Below are positions 1 through 5,879 of a DNA stretch of 10,690 nt, piece after piece. Every line of letters begins with the position of its first letter. Within the stretch, counting starts at the first letter, position 1. The notes beneath the pieces are model-generated. The model worked only from the letters and a program-made list of their open reading frames with translations, was not told the DNA's origin and did no database searches. Both the position numbers and the translations under genes were made by a program. This stretch comes from Pyrodictium sp. (GTDB lineage Archaea > Thermoproteota > Thermoprotei_A > Sulfolobales > Pyrodictiaceae). The stretch spans positions 1-10,690 of the forward strand of contig DQUB01000054.1 in the NCBI GenBank assembly GCA_015662475.1, in the 5' to 3' direction.

Positions 1-92
1 CTTTGAGATATATGTCGATATTTATATTGCCTATTGCTATGTGAGTTGGTGTCCTCAATTACGCATACCCACAGTAATATGAGTCTAAGAGG

Positions 93-100
93 TTATAGAT
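93..100 (+). promoter_or_regulatory. candidate archaeal TATA box for the first gene
   Basis: TTATAGAT lies about 30 bases before the ATG at 129, the distance expected when transcription begins at or a few bases before the start codon. No Shine-Dalgarno-like site precedes that ATG, which fits a leaderless or very short-leader transcript. The rest of 1-92 is AT-rich and I see no gene or structure in it. The box was picked by eye. Confidence 0.35.
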
Positions 101-128
101 CTATTTGCATTTTGAACTATAGAACGGC

Positions 129-581
129 ATGAGCCTAGCCTTGGAGCAGTGCACAATCGTTGTCAAAAACGGACTTAAGAGAGTTAAAAAAGTCCTTGAA
201 AACTATCTATTAAAACTTTACGAGTACAATAGCAAAATCAAGCATACCGGCTACTACTTGAAACCTGTACATATAGTCACGAGATGGAGGGAAGGCATTA
301 AACGTACATATTATTACTATGGGAGATATTGGTGGAGACTCGAATATCGCGGAAAACGGGGCAAGACCAGTTTAATTAGATGGGTTTATGTGGGGCGTGA
401 GAAGCCTAAAGATCTTCCAGAACCCCCTAGAAATCCTTTGGAGGGACTTAGATTCTATGTAGTAGGCGATGATGTGTATATGCCTTGTAGCATGTTTAGA
501 AAGTTTAAATGGGTTTTTGAGGGGTTAGAAGTTTTGTGTGTGGAGGGCTGTGAGGAGCCTTCCCCTCAGCCCGACAGATGA
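129..581 (+). CDS. hypothetical protein, basic and aromatic-rich
   Basis: I do not recognise this 150-residue protein. The N-terminal 40 residues look helical and lysine-rich. The middle (about 51-90) is a basic, aromatic stretch with a YYYYGRYWWR run at 61-70, then RGKRGK and WVYVGREKP. This alternation of aromatic and Arg/Lys residues loosely resembles small archaeal and phage proteins with a beta-rich YYY-GK-YIG core, which suggests nucleic-acid binding, but that is only an impression. A proline-rich turn (PEPPRNP, 97-103) and a second half with GDDVYMPC follow. The last 14 residues hold two Cys and are encoded in GC-rich sequence. There is no signal peptide or membrane segment. The ATG at 129 lacks a ribosome-binding site, so the start is less certain than the frame. 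The gene ends 39 bases before the UPF0282 gene on the same strand and may be cotranscribed with it. Confidence 0.68.
   Translation: MSLALEQCTIVVKNGLKRVKKVLENYLLKLYEYNSKIKHTGYYLKPVHIVTRWREGIKRTYYYYGRYWWRLEYRGKRGKTSLIRWVYVGREKPKDLPEPPRNPLEGLRFYVVGDDVYMPCSMFRKFKWVFEGLEVLCVEGCEEPSPQPDR
546..571 (+). other. GC-rich imperfect hairpin at end of first gene
   Basis: GGCT (546-549) plus GAGG (552-555) can pair with CCTC (564-567) plus AGCC (568-571), leaving a two-base bulge and an eight-base loop. It overlaps the last codons of the upstream gene and starts a stretch (541-610) with 47 G/C in 70 bases, well above its surroundings. It could be a structured mRNA tail, part of a small RNA, or simply GC-rich coding sequence. 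There is no following T-run, so it is not a standard terminator. Confidence 0.3.
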
Positions 582-620
582 GGTGTTGGTGGCCGCCTCC
601 GAGCCTGCGTGGTGTAGATC

Positions 621-1505
621 GTGCGTTTGAAAATTGTTGGTGCCGATAGTTTTGGTGCACGCTCTTTAGCAACTGTTATAGAGGTTTGTGGTCTAAAAAT
701 ATTTGTTGATCCAGGCGTAAGTTTTGCACCACGACGCTATGGTTTGCCTCCACATGAAGTTGAGCTTAAGAGGGTTAAGGAGATCGAAAATTCAATTTTG
801 CGTGAGCTCGAAGACACGGATATAATAATCATAACACATTATCATTATGACCATTATTTATATCGTCAAGAACATGTTGAAGCTTACAAGGGAAAGATAT
901 TGCTGGTAAAGAACCCTACTCAGCATATAAACGTAAATCAGCGTATTAGAGCTCATAGGCTCTTCAAACGTTTTGGCGTAGAGAATCTGGCAAAAAGGAT
1001 AGAATATGCTGATAGTAGAACATTTAACTTTGACTGTTGCACAATCGACTTCTCACCTCCAGTGCCTCACGGCGTTGAAGGCACAAGATTAGGTTATGTG
1101 GTTATGGTACGTATACGTGGTGAATTTGGAAATATAGTTGTAGCATCAGATGTTCAGGGGCCCATGAGTTCGAATACTCTTAAGCTGCTAGAAAACTGGA
1201 AACCCGATATTATTGTGCTAAGTGGTCCTCCTACATACTTTGAAGGTTACCGTGTAGAGGCGCGCGAACTTCTAAAAGGCTTCAGATCGCTATACCAACT
1301 TGCAAACAGTGCAAAATTTGTTATAGTAGATCATCATTTTGCACGAGATAAGCGATTTCCAAAAATCCTCAACTCTATACGTAAAGCTCTAGGTAAAAGA
1401 AATCTTGTATGTGCAGCTGAGTATATGGGCAAACCGATAGAGCCTCTGGAGGCTTATCGCGATGAGCTCTGGAAAAAGGCCACTAATAGTAATAGAACAT
1501 CTTGA
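621..1505 (+). CDS. UPF0282 family metallo-beta-lactamase-fold hydrolase
   Basis: The 294-residue protein has the metallo-beta-lactamase metal-binding motif THYHYDH at 72-78 (HxHxDH), a third-ligand candidate H150 in the PVPHGVEG segment, D177 in ASDVQGP as the likely bridging aspartate, and a C-terminal DHH at 237-239. The order and spacing fit the archaeal UPF0282/COG2248 family of predicted metal-dependent hydrolases, whose substrate is not established; the length is normal. It has no signal peptide, so it is cytosolic. It starts with GTG at 621, preceded by GGTG at 611-614. Its 3' end overlaps the SPOUT methyltransferase gene by 44 bases in another frame, so the two are almost surely cotranscribed and translationally coupled. 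The family is secure; the reaction is unknown. Confidence 0.92.
   Translation: MRLKIVGADSFGARSLATVIEVCGLKIFVDPGVSFAPRRYGLPPHEVELKRVKEIENSILRELEDTDIIIITHYHYDHYLYRQEHVEAYKGKILLVKNPTQHINVNQRIRAHRLFKRFGVENLAKRIEYADSRTFNFDCCTIDFSPPVPHGVEGTRLGYVVMVRIRGEFGNIVVASDVQGPMSSNTLKLLENWKPDIIVLSGPPTYFEGYRVEARELLKGFRSLYQLANSAKFVIVDHHFARDKRFPKILNSIRKALGKRNLVCAAEYMGKPIEPLEAYRDELWKKATNSNRTS
1448..1452 (+). promoter_or_regulatory. ribosome-binding site GGAGG inside the UPF0282 gene
   Basis: A perfect GGAGG lies nine bases before the ATG at 1462, within the coding sequence of the upstream gene. It supports the upstream ATG as the true start of the methyltransferase gene and hence a 44-base overlap. Confidence 0.75.
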
Positions 1506-2106
1506 GGATCATCTATCTCGCTGGATAGTGTTAGAGTATAAGCATGTTAAAAGTATGGTAGGAAGTAGGCTAGTGGTGACAAATGCTAAACTTGGAGGAG
1601 GATGTGAAAAGCTTAAAAATGTTATAGGTGAGGTAAGATGCTACGATGAGCCTCTTGACATGCTTAAAGGAGAGTTGTATTCAAGGGAAGAAGAAATATT
1701 AATTTTAGACCCAAAAGCCGAAAAACTGCTTGAGCCGCAAGAAATTAGCATGTATAAGATCGTAGTTGTAGGCGGTATTTTAGGAGATCATCCACCACGA
1801 GGTAGAACATCAAAACTCCTTTCAAAGAGGTTTCCGAGAGCTGCTAAGAGAAGTTTAGGTCCATACCAACTTAGCATTGACGGAGCAGTATATGTCTATC
1901 TGCAAGTTGAACGTGGCGTTAAACCACTTGACGTACCACTCGTTATAAAGCCAAAAATCAAATTCACTGTAATGGGGCTTGAATACGAGGTAGAACTGCC
2001 GTTCGCCTATCCAAAAGTTGGCAATAAACCTCTACTTGCACCTGGACTTATAGAATTGTTGAAAGAGGGTCTCGCGTATGAAGAGTATAAGCTTGTGCAA
2101 AGCTAG
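1462..2106 (+). CDS. Sfm1-like SPOUT methyltransferase (COG2428/DUF431)
   Basis: The 214-residue protein matches the COG2428/DUF431 SPOUT family. The N-terminal IEHLEDHLSRWIVLEY (11-26) corresponds to the family's start. LDPKAEKLLEP (82-92) leads to the signature GGILGDHPPRGRTS at 104-117, which forms part of the knotted S-adenosylmethionine site, followed by the GPYQLSIDGAV segment at 133-143. The best-known member, yeast Sfm1, is about the same length and methylates an arginine of ribosomal protein uS3. Older annotation calls the archaeal members RNA methyltransferases, so the substrate here could be protein or RNA. The ATG at 1462 has a GGAGG site nine bases upstream. The gene overlaps the UPF0282 gene and ends 15 bases from the convergent membrane-protein gene. 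Family membership is strong; arginine methylation of a ribosomal protein is an inference from the yeast enzyme. Confidence 0.88.
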   Translation: MSSGKRPLIVIEHLEDHLSRWIVLEYKHVKSMVGSRLVVTNAKLGGGCEKLKNVIGEVRCYDEPLDMLKGELYSREEEILILDPKAEKLLEPQEISMYKIVVVGGILGDHPPRGRTSKLLSKRFPRAAKRSLGPYQLSIDGAVYVYLQVERGVKPLDVPLVIKPKIKFTVMGLEYEVELPFAYPKVGNKPLLAPGLIELLKEGLAYEEYKLVQS

Positions 2107-2121
2107 TTTTACCCTCCATAG

Positions 2122-2433
2122 CTAAACTTGACTAGCAATTATCACTCCAAGCAGATATCCAATAAACATTGAAGGGACCCCGTAAAAGAACTTACCAGGG
2201 CTTTTAAGTACTCGGACATGTGGCAGTTTCATCGTCAAACTATACATCATCAGTAGAAGTATTAAAGAAGTTATCAGTGCAATATTGTCGTTTACACCTA
2301 TAACTTCTTTTAAGAAGACAGCAACACATCCAGTTAAAATTCCTAGGAGAAGTCTTACAATCGAAACCGTGAACTTACAACTAAGTTCCCTGGCTTTTCG
2401 TGGTAGGTCGGGGTGGCTCAGTAGCTGTTCCAC
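2122..2433 (-). CDS. small three-helix membrane protein, EMC6-like pattern
   Basis: The 103-residue protein has a charged N-terminus (1-20) and three predicted membrane helices at about 23-41, 51-67 and 83-101, with a basic loop HVRVLKSPGK (72-81) between helices 2 and 3. The size, helix spacing, GILTG in helix 1 and the KSPGKFFYGV lead into helix 3 resemble EMC6/Rab5IF-type proteins, which occur in archaea and in eukaryotes form part of a membrane-protein insertase complex. This resemblance is judged by eye, and another small membrane family is possible. The start is GTG at 2433, with GGCGAT six bases upstream as a weak ribosome-binding site. The start lies inside the NFACT gene (overlap 2381-2433), so translation is probably coupled to it. 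No later in-frame ATG, GTG or TTG was seen before helix 1. Confidence 0.72.
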   Translation of the reverse strand: MEQLLSHPDLPRKARELSCKFTVSIVRLLLGILTGCVAVFLKEVIGVNDNIALITSLILLLMMYSLTMKLPHVRVLKSPGKFFYGVPSMFIGYLLGVIIASQV

Positions 2434-4387
2434 GAGCTATCGCCAATATACGGGAACGTCCAGGCAATCTTAGACGTATCTCTTCAACACTGATACTTGC
2501 TATTATATCTCGAACACTTTCATCGACTTTAGAGATGAACAAGCTACGCAGTCTTTTAGCAACCTTTGAAGGGTCTTCATCACCTGGCACCAACACTGCA
2601 TATACATGGCTACGTTTCCTCACTAAGTAGTCTGGGCCAACAATGACTATTGGATGATCGCCTTCTACGGATATTCCAAGAGCAAGCTTAAGTTCTATAG
2701 GTCCAAGATAGTTTCTCTTTCCATAGACCATGAAAGCTCCTTTCTTAATATACTCGCCAGATGGCGGACTCTTGGATACTTGCTTTCCATAAACCCAGTA
2801 TACTTCAATGGCACCCATTCCAAGTTTCCAAGCCTTAGAGTAACATGCTGCTAGCACTGCTGCTTCTCTAATATCTTGCTCCGAAACCTGTCTACCTTTT
2901 GCGAACAATATTACTGCTGGTGCACCTTGTATGTCTGCATGCAAAAATATGTCGTTGTCTTCAAGGAACTTCTTGACTATTGATTCGTTTTGAGATGCAT
3001 CTCTACCTCCTATAACCAAAAACCAATTACTTGTAAATAGCCAGTGGTACTTCTCATACCATTCACGTCTAATTATACTCGCTTTGGCTTTTGTGGTCTG
3101 CCGCTTAATTTCTACAGTGAGTTTCTCGATTTTCTCCTTAAGCTCTTTTATTGCTTTTAGAGTACGCTCTCTCTTCTTTTCAAGCTCGCCAATACGTTTA
3201 TACAACTCAATAACAAATTTGTTTGGATCTAGTCGAATATCGTAGTCCACCATAGTACCTTCAACATTGATTCTTACAATACCTCTACTAGGCTCAACAT
3301 CCACTACGTTAGGACAGTTGCCAAGTACATAGTCCCAACCATAGCTATTCCTAACACGTTCTATACACTCATATATTTCATAGAGCTTGGCCATATTGCT
3401 AGATAGTATTTCAACAATCCCTTTCAACTTTGTAATTTTGTTGTTGAGTTCCCTTACATTCTCTTCTGCACGCCGCAACGACTCTAAAAGTTTAGCTTTC
3501 TCCGCCTCATATTCCTTGATCGCTTTTTCGACAACAATTGCCTCTAAAACTTTTTTGAAGTACTCATCTAAAGCTTCATTAATATTTTCATATTTTATTA
3601 GTTTACTCCCACCATATGTTTCTAGGACATGCGGTTTATAAGGTAATACTGTGATGGGCATTCCAAGCTCATCTTGTACTATATATCCTTTCCCTTGCAA
3701 TGCCTCATGATACACCTTTTTAATCTCAATCACAAGTTTTTCAATATCCTCACGACGAACAGCCTCTTTACCCACACCGCTTCTCGAAATAGCCTCCTCC
3801 ACAAGTTCAGGAGGCATACCATATTGTCTAACTATAAATCGTACAATGTTATTCTCATTAGACGATTTATAGTCTTCATATAGCTTGTCTACAACTAGCT
3901 GTTCAGGATGCACACTTTTTAGTGGTGGAAAAACATACTTTTCTTTAACTCTAATTACCCTGTCTTTAAGCTTCTTTTGCTCCGAAACTTGCAATATTAT
4001 ATTGTTCTCATCTACAAGTGCAACCACGCCACGAGGTATAAGTTCAATATAGAGTTTGCAGCCATTAGCAAACTCTAAAACTACTATTCTATCGAAGCCT
4101 ATTTGCGATATTCTCTCAAGCTTTACACCTCTAAGATGCTTTCTTAACCCCATTACAAATGGGCTAGGCATTCTTTTTTCCGCTACTTCATAGCTGGTCG
4201 CATGAATGCGTTTAGCAGGCTCTACTATCAACCTTGTTTCTGCATTAGAACTTTTAAACTTTAACAATAATACGTTCTTCTCAATTTCGTATATGTTAGC
4301 TAGCCTACTACCAATTAGTCGAGGCTCTAAGGTTTTAATGACAGCAGCAATGTCGAGACTTGTCATCGACTCTTTTCTTTTAACCAT
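2381..4387 (-). CDS. NFACT family protein, archaeal Rqc2/NEMF homologue
   Basis: This 668-residue protein belongs to the NFACT family (bacterial RqcH, yeast Rqc2, human NEMF; formerly fibronectin-binding protein A). These proteins bind 60S/50S subunits that carry a stalled nascent chain with peptidyl-tRNA, and in characterised members recruit tRNA to extend the chain. The NFACT-N domain spans about 8-170, with RMPSPFVMGLRKHL (72-85) and the conserved Asp-Arg pair D99-R100 that is essential for tailing in RqcH/Rqc2. Charged coiled coils follow at about 285-345 and 395-435, forming the two arms. The NFACT-R/DUF814 domain (about 442-535) contains WLFTSNWFLVIGGRDASQNE and FLHADIQGAPAV. The eukaryotic C-terminal domain is absent, as usual in archaea. 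The ATG at 4387 follows GGGTGG; M8 is a weaker alternative start. The gene's end overlaps the membrane-protein gene by 53 bases. Whether it adds tails in this organism cannot be read from sequence. Confidence 0.93.
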   Translation of the reverse strand: MVKRKESMTSLDIAAVIKTLEPRLIGSRLANIYEIEKNVLLLKFKSSNAETRLIVEPAKRIHATSYEVAEKRMPSPFVMGLRKHLRGVKLERISQIGFDRIVVLEFANGCKLYIELIPRGVVALVDENNIILQVSEQKKLKDRVIRVKEKYVFPPLKSVHPEQLVVDKLYEDYKSSNENNIVRFIVRQYGMPPELVEEAISRSGVGKEAVRREDIEKLVIEIKKVYHEALQGKGYIVQDELGMPITVLPYKPHVLETYGGSKLIKYENINEALDEYFKKVLEAIVVEKAIKEYEAEKAKLLESLRRAEENVRELNNKITKLKGIVEILSSNMAKLYEIYECIERVRNSYGWDYVLGNCPNVVDVEPSRGIVRINVEGTMVDYDIRLDPNKFVIELYKRIGELEKKRERTLKAIKELKEKIEKLTVEIKRQTTKAKASIIRREWYEKYHWLFTSNWFLVIGGRDASQNESIVKKFLEDNDIFLHADIQGAPAVILFAKGRQVSEQDIREAAVLAACYSKAWKLGMGAIEVYWVYGKQVSKSPPSGEYIKKGAFMVYGKRNYLGPIELKLALGISVEGDHPIVIVGPDYLVRKRSHVYAVLVPGDEDPSKVAKRLRSLFISKVDESVRDIIASISVEEIRLRLPGRSRILAIARGTATEPPRPTTKSQGT
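4377..4383 (+). promoter_or_regulatory. candidate TATA box for priL
   Basis: CTTTTAA, preceded by further T-rich sequence, resembles crenarchaeal TATA elements. Initiation about 25-30 bases downstream (near 4408) would give a leader of roughly 35 bases that contains the inverted repeat at 4413-4435. The box overlaps the first codons of the divergent NFACT gene. It was picked by eye. Confidence 0.35.
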
Positions 4388-4412
4388 GTCACCACCCTCT
4401 TAAGGGGTACCT

Positions 4413-4435
4413 TCTCCAACTACCTATGTTGGAGA
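4413..4435. repeat. perfect 8-bp inverted repeat in divergent intergenic region
   Basis: TCTCCAAC (4413-4420) and GTTGGAGA (4428-4435) are exact reverse complements separated by TACCTAT. The repeat lies in the 55-base gap between the divergent NFACT and priL genes. Its right arm contains the GGAGAG ribosome-binding site of priL, so an RNA hairpin would mask that site. As DNA it could be an operator that controls both genes. Confidence 0.6.
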
Positions 4436-4436
4436 G
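4431..4436 (+). promoter_or_regulatory. ribosome-binding site for the TTG start of priL
   Basis: GGAGAG lies six bases before the TTG at 4443 and is the main support for that non-ATG start. Its first five bases (GGAGA, 4431-4435) form part of the right arm of the inverted repeat. Confidence 0.65.
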
Positions 4437-4442
4437 AAGTAC

Positions 4443-5576
4443 TTGATACTGCTTACGACAACAGCCAATGTTATCGACTACTACTGGTATCCTTTTGTAG
4501 TGGATCTTGAGACATTTATAAGGTTGAGATATGGTGTAGAAAATTTCGCACTTCTTCTCGAATCCCGTAAAGATATTTTAGAACATGCTGTAGAAAGAAT
4601 CAAAGATGCACTCGAACATGGTGAAGTTAGGACCGAGCCACAAGTTGTCGAGTTAGCTGTATGTGGATACCATGCGGCTAGACTATTGATCGCCTCTTTA
4701 GGTGATAGATGGCTAGCTTCTAGATATGCTCTTGCAGAAGCTGAGAGAAGTTATAAGAGGCTTCAGAACGAAGAGCCTAGAACTATTGAGGCACTAGCAA
4801 AAATTCTTGGTGTTAACTTAACCTATCTAGCAGAACCTTATCGAGAACCTATAGCTATTGTAAATAACGTGGTAATATACCGTCAATACGAATATCGCAT
4901 TCACTTTCTAGACTACGTTAAGGTTGCCCAAAGGCTACTAGGTGATCCCACATGGAGACCAACAAATCTACCTGTTAAACAAGGCTACATTTACCTCACA
5001 AAAAAGCAGATTACAAGGATCTTGAAAGAGGCTATTGCAACGCATATTGAGCGCAGCATAATAGGTTTCCGTATAGAGTTAGCTGCACTACCTCAAACTG
5101 TAAAAGAATACGTTGAGACAGTTAAAGGGTTATTGAGTAAGTATCGTAAGCCAAAGGTGGTTAAAACAGGTGGTAAAAAGTATTCGATCAAACTACCCGA
5201 AGGTGTGGTGTTAGTCGAGGCTTTTCCACCATGCATGAAAGATATCTATGATGCGCTTCTCCGAGGAGAAAACCTAAGTCATCATCAGCGCTTTGCTATA
5301 GCAACATTTATGCTTAATATTGGTGCTACTATCGACCAGGTAGTTGACCTATTTAGAAATGTTCCAGACTTTAATGAGAAGATAACCAGATATCAAGTTG
5401 AACATCTTGCCGGGCTTAGAGGATCACAGAAGAAATACCTAACGTATGGTTGCGAAAAGATGCGAACGCTGGGTCTCTGTCGAGGTGATTGCGGAGTTAA
5501 AAACCCTATAGTGGCATACTACAAGAACGCCTCCAAGCTAATTAGACGGTCAAAAGAAAAAGAAGCATCATCTTAA
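4443..5576 (+). CDS. priL: DNA primase large subunit PriL
   Basis: The 377-residue protein is the large, regulatory subunit of the archaeal-eukaryotic primase, which with the catalytic PriS makes the primers for DNA replication. The N-terminal helical domain (about 10-235) includes the VIDYYWYPFVVDLETF opening. The C-terminal iron-sulfur domain carries the four expected cysteines: C264 in AFPPCMKDI, C337 in TYGCEKM, and C346 and C350 in GLCRGDCG, which coordinate the 4Fe-4S cluster needed for initiation. The SHHQRFAIATFMLNIG segment (279-294) is typical of the family. A charged tail follows at about 360-377. The length is slightly longer than some crenarchaeal homologues. The start is TTG at 4443 with GGAGAG six bases upstream. 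It is transcribed divergently from the NFACT gene and is followed within 40 bases by eS25. PriS is not in the window. Confidence 0.95.
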   Translation: MILLTTTANVIDYYWYPFVVDLETFIRLRYGVENFALLLESRKDILEHAVERIKDALEHGEVRTEPQVVELAVCGYHAARLLIASLGDRWLASRYALAEAERSYKRLQNEEPRTIEALAKILGVNLTYLAEPYREPIAIVNNVVIYRQYEYRIHFLDYVKVAQRLLGDPTWRPTNLPVKQGYIYLTKKQITRILKEAIATHIERSIIGFRIELAALPQTVKEYVETVKGLLSKYRKPKVVKTGGKKYSIKLPEGVVLVEAFPPCMKDIYDALLRGENLSHHQRFAIATFMLNIGATIDQVVDLFRNVPDFNEKITRYQVEHLAGLRGSQKKYLTYGCEKMRTLGLCRGDCGVKNPIVAYYKNASKLIRRSKEKEASS

Positions 5577-5601
5577 TAATTCCGCTTCTACGTGGAGGGG
5601 C

Positions 5602-5608
5602 GGGGGAG
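5602..5608 (+). promoter_or_regulatory. ribosome-binding site that favours ATG 5613 for eS25
   Basis: GGGGGAG ends four bases before the ATG at 5613, with a second purine run GGAGGGG at 5594-5600. The possible GTG start at 5592 would place this whole purine tract inside the coding sequence and has no such site before it, so 5613 is preferred. Confidence 0.6.
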
Positions 5609-5612
5609 AAAC

Positions 5613-5846
5613 ATGTCTGAGAAGGCAAGGGAATACACTGCATTTGTCCCAGACAACCTGTATCGGAAAATAGCTCGTGATATCGTGAAAGAAAAGTATG
5701 TGACACCTTATCTGCTCGCTGAAAAATACAGCATGACTATAAGTCTTGCCAAACAGGTTTTAAGAAGACTTGAGAAGGAAGGAATAGTAAAGTTGTATGC
5801 CTACAATAGACGTGCTCCAATATACATACCCGTGAAGAAAAAGTGA
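5613..5846 (+). CDS. rps25e: 30S ribosomal protein eS25
   Basis: The 77-residue protein matches eS25, a winged-helix small-subunit protein shared by eukaryotes and crenarchaea. The pattern visible is VTPYLLAEKYSMTISLAKQV, then LRRLEKEGIVKLY and a closing APIYIP, which parallels the ITPSVLSERL...SLARRALRELEEKGLI...IYT core of eukaryotic RPS25. The lysine-rich N-terminal extension common in the family is almost absent: only about ten residues precede the core. The ATG at 5613 is chosen over the GTG at 5592 (84 residues) because a strong purine-rich site lies immediately before it. It follows priL by 36 bases and precedes nucS by 33, so the three are probably one operon. G-rich and C-rich complementary runs lie on either side of the gene. 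Confidence 0.87.
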   Translation: MSEKAREYTAFVPDNLYRKIARDIVKEKYVTPYLLAEKYSMTISLAKQVLRRLEKEGIVKLYAYNRRAPIYIPVKKK

Positions 5847-5879
5847 CCCCCCTGCCCAACCTTCCTAAGGGAAATTAGT

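Larger units (their letters stand above)
5598..5857 (+). other. long-range complementarity bracketing the eS25 gene
   Basis: GGGCGGGGG (5598-5606), in the eS25 leader, can pair over nine positions with CCCCTGCCC (5849-5857), which begins two bases after the eS25 stop codon; one pair is G-U. Both are unusual G or C runs in an AT-rich region. Pairing would loop out exactly the eS25 coding sequence and bury its ribosome-binding site. Whether it forms is unknown; it is one candidate for autoregulation of a ribosomal protein. Confidence 0.35.

Noticed and set aside
572..612. C/D box small RNA in the GC-rich gap
   Set aside because: AGATGAGG is only a partial C box, and no CTGA D box or second box pair is found at the right spacing.
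3387..3883. Plus-strand open frames inside the NFACT gene
   Set aside because: They are antisense to the coiled-coil and adjoining parts of NFACT; their Ser/Phe/Leu-rich make-up mirrors that coding sequence.
5592..5612. GTG at 5592 as the eS25 start
   Set aside because: It would turn the strong purine-rich ribosome-binding site into codons for EGRGRN; the ATG at 5613 is well placed after it.
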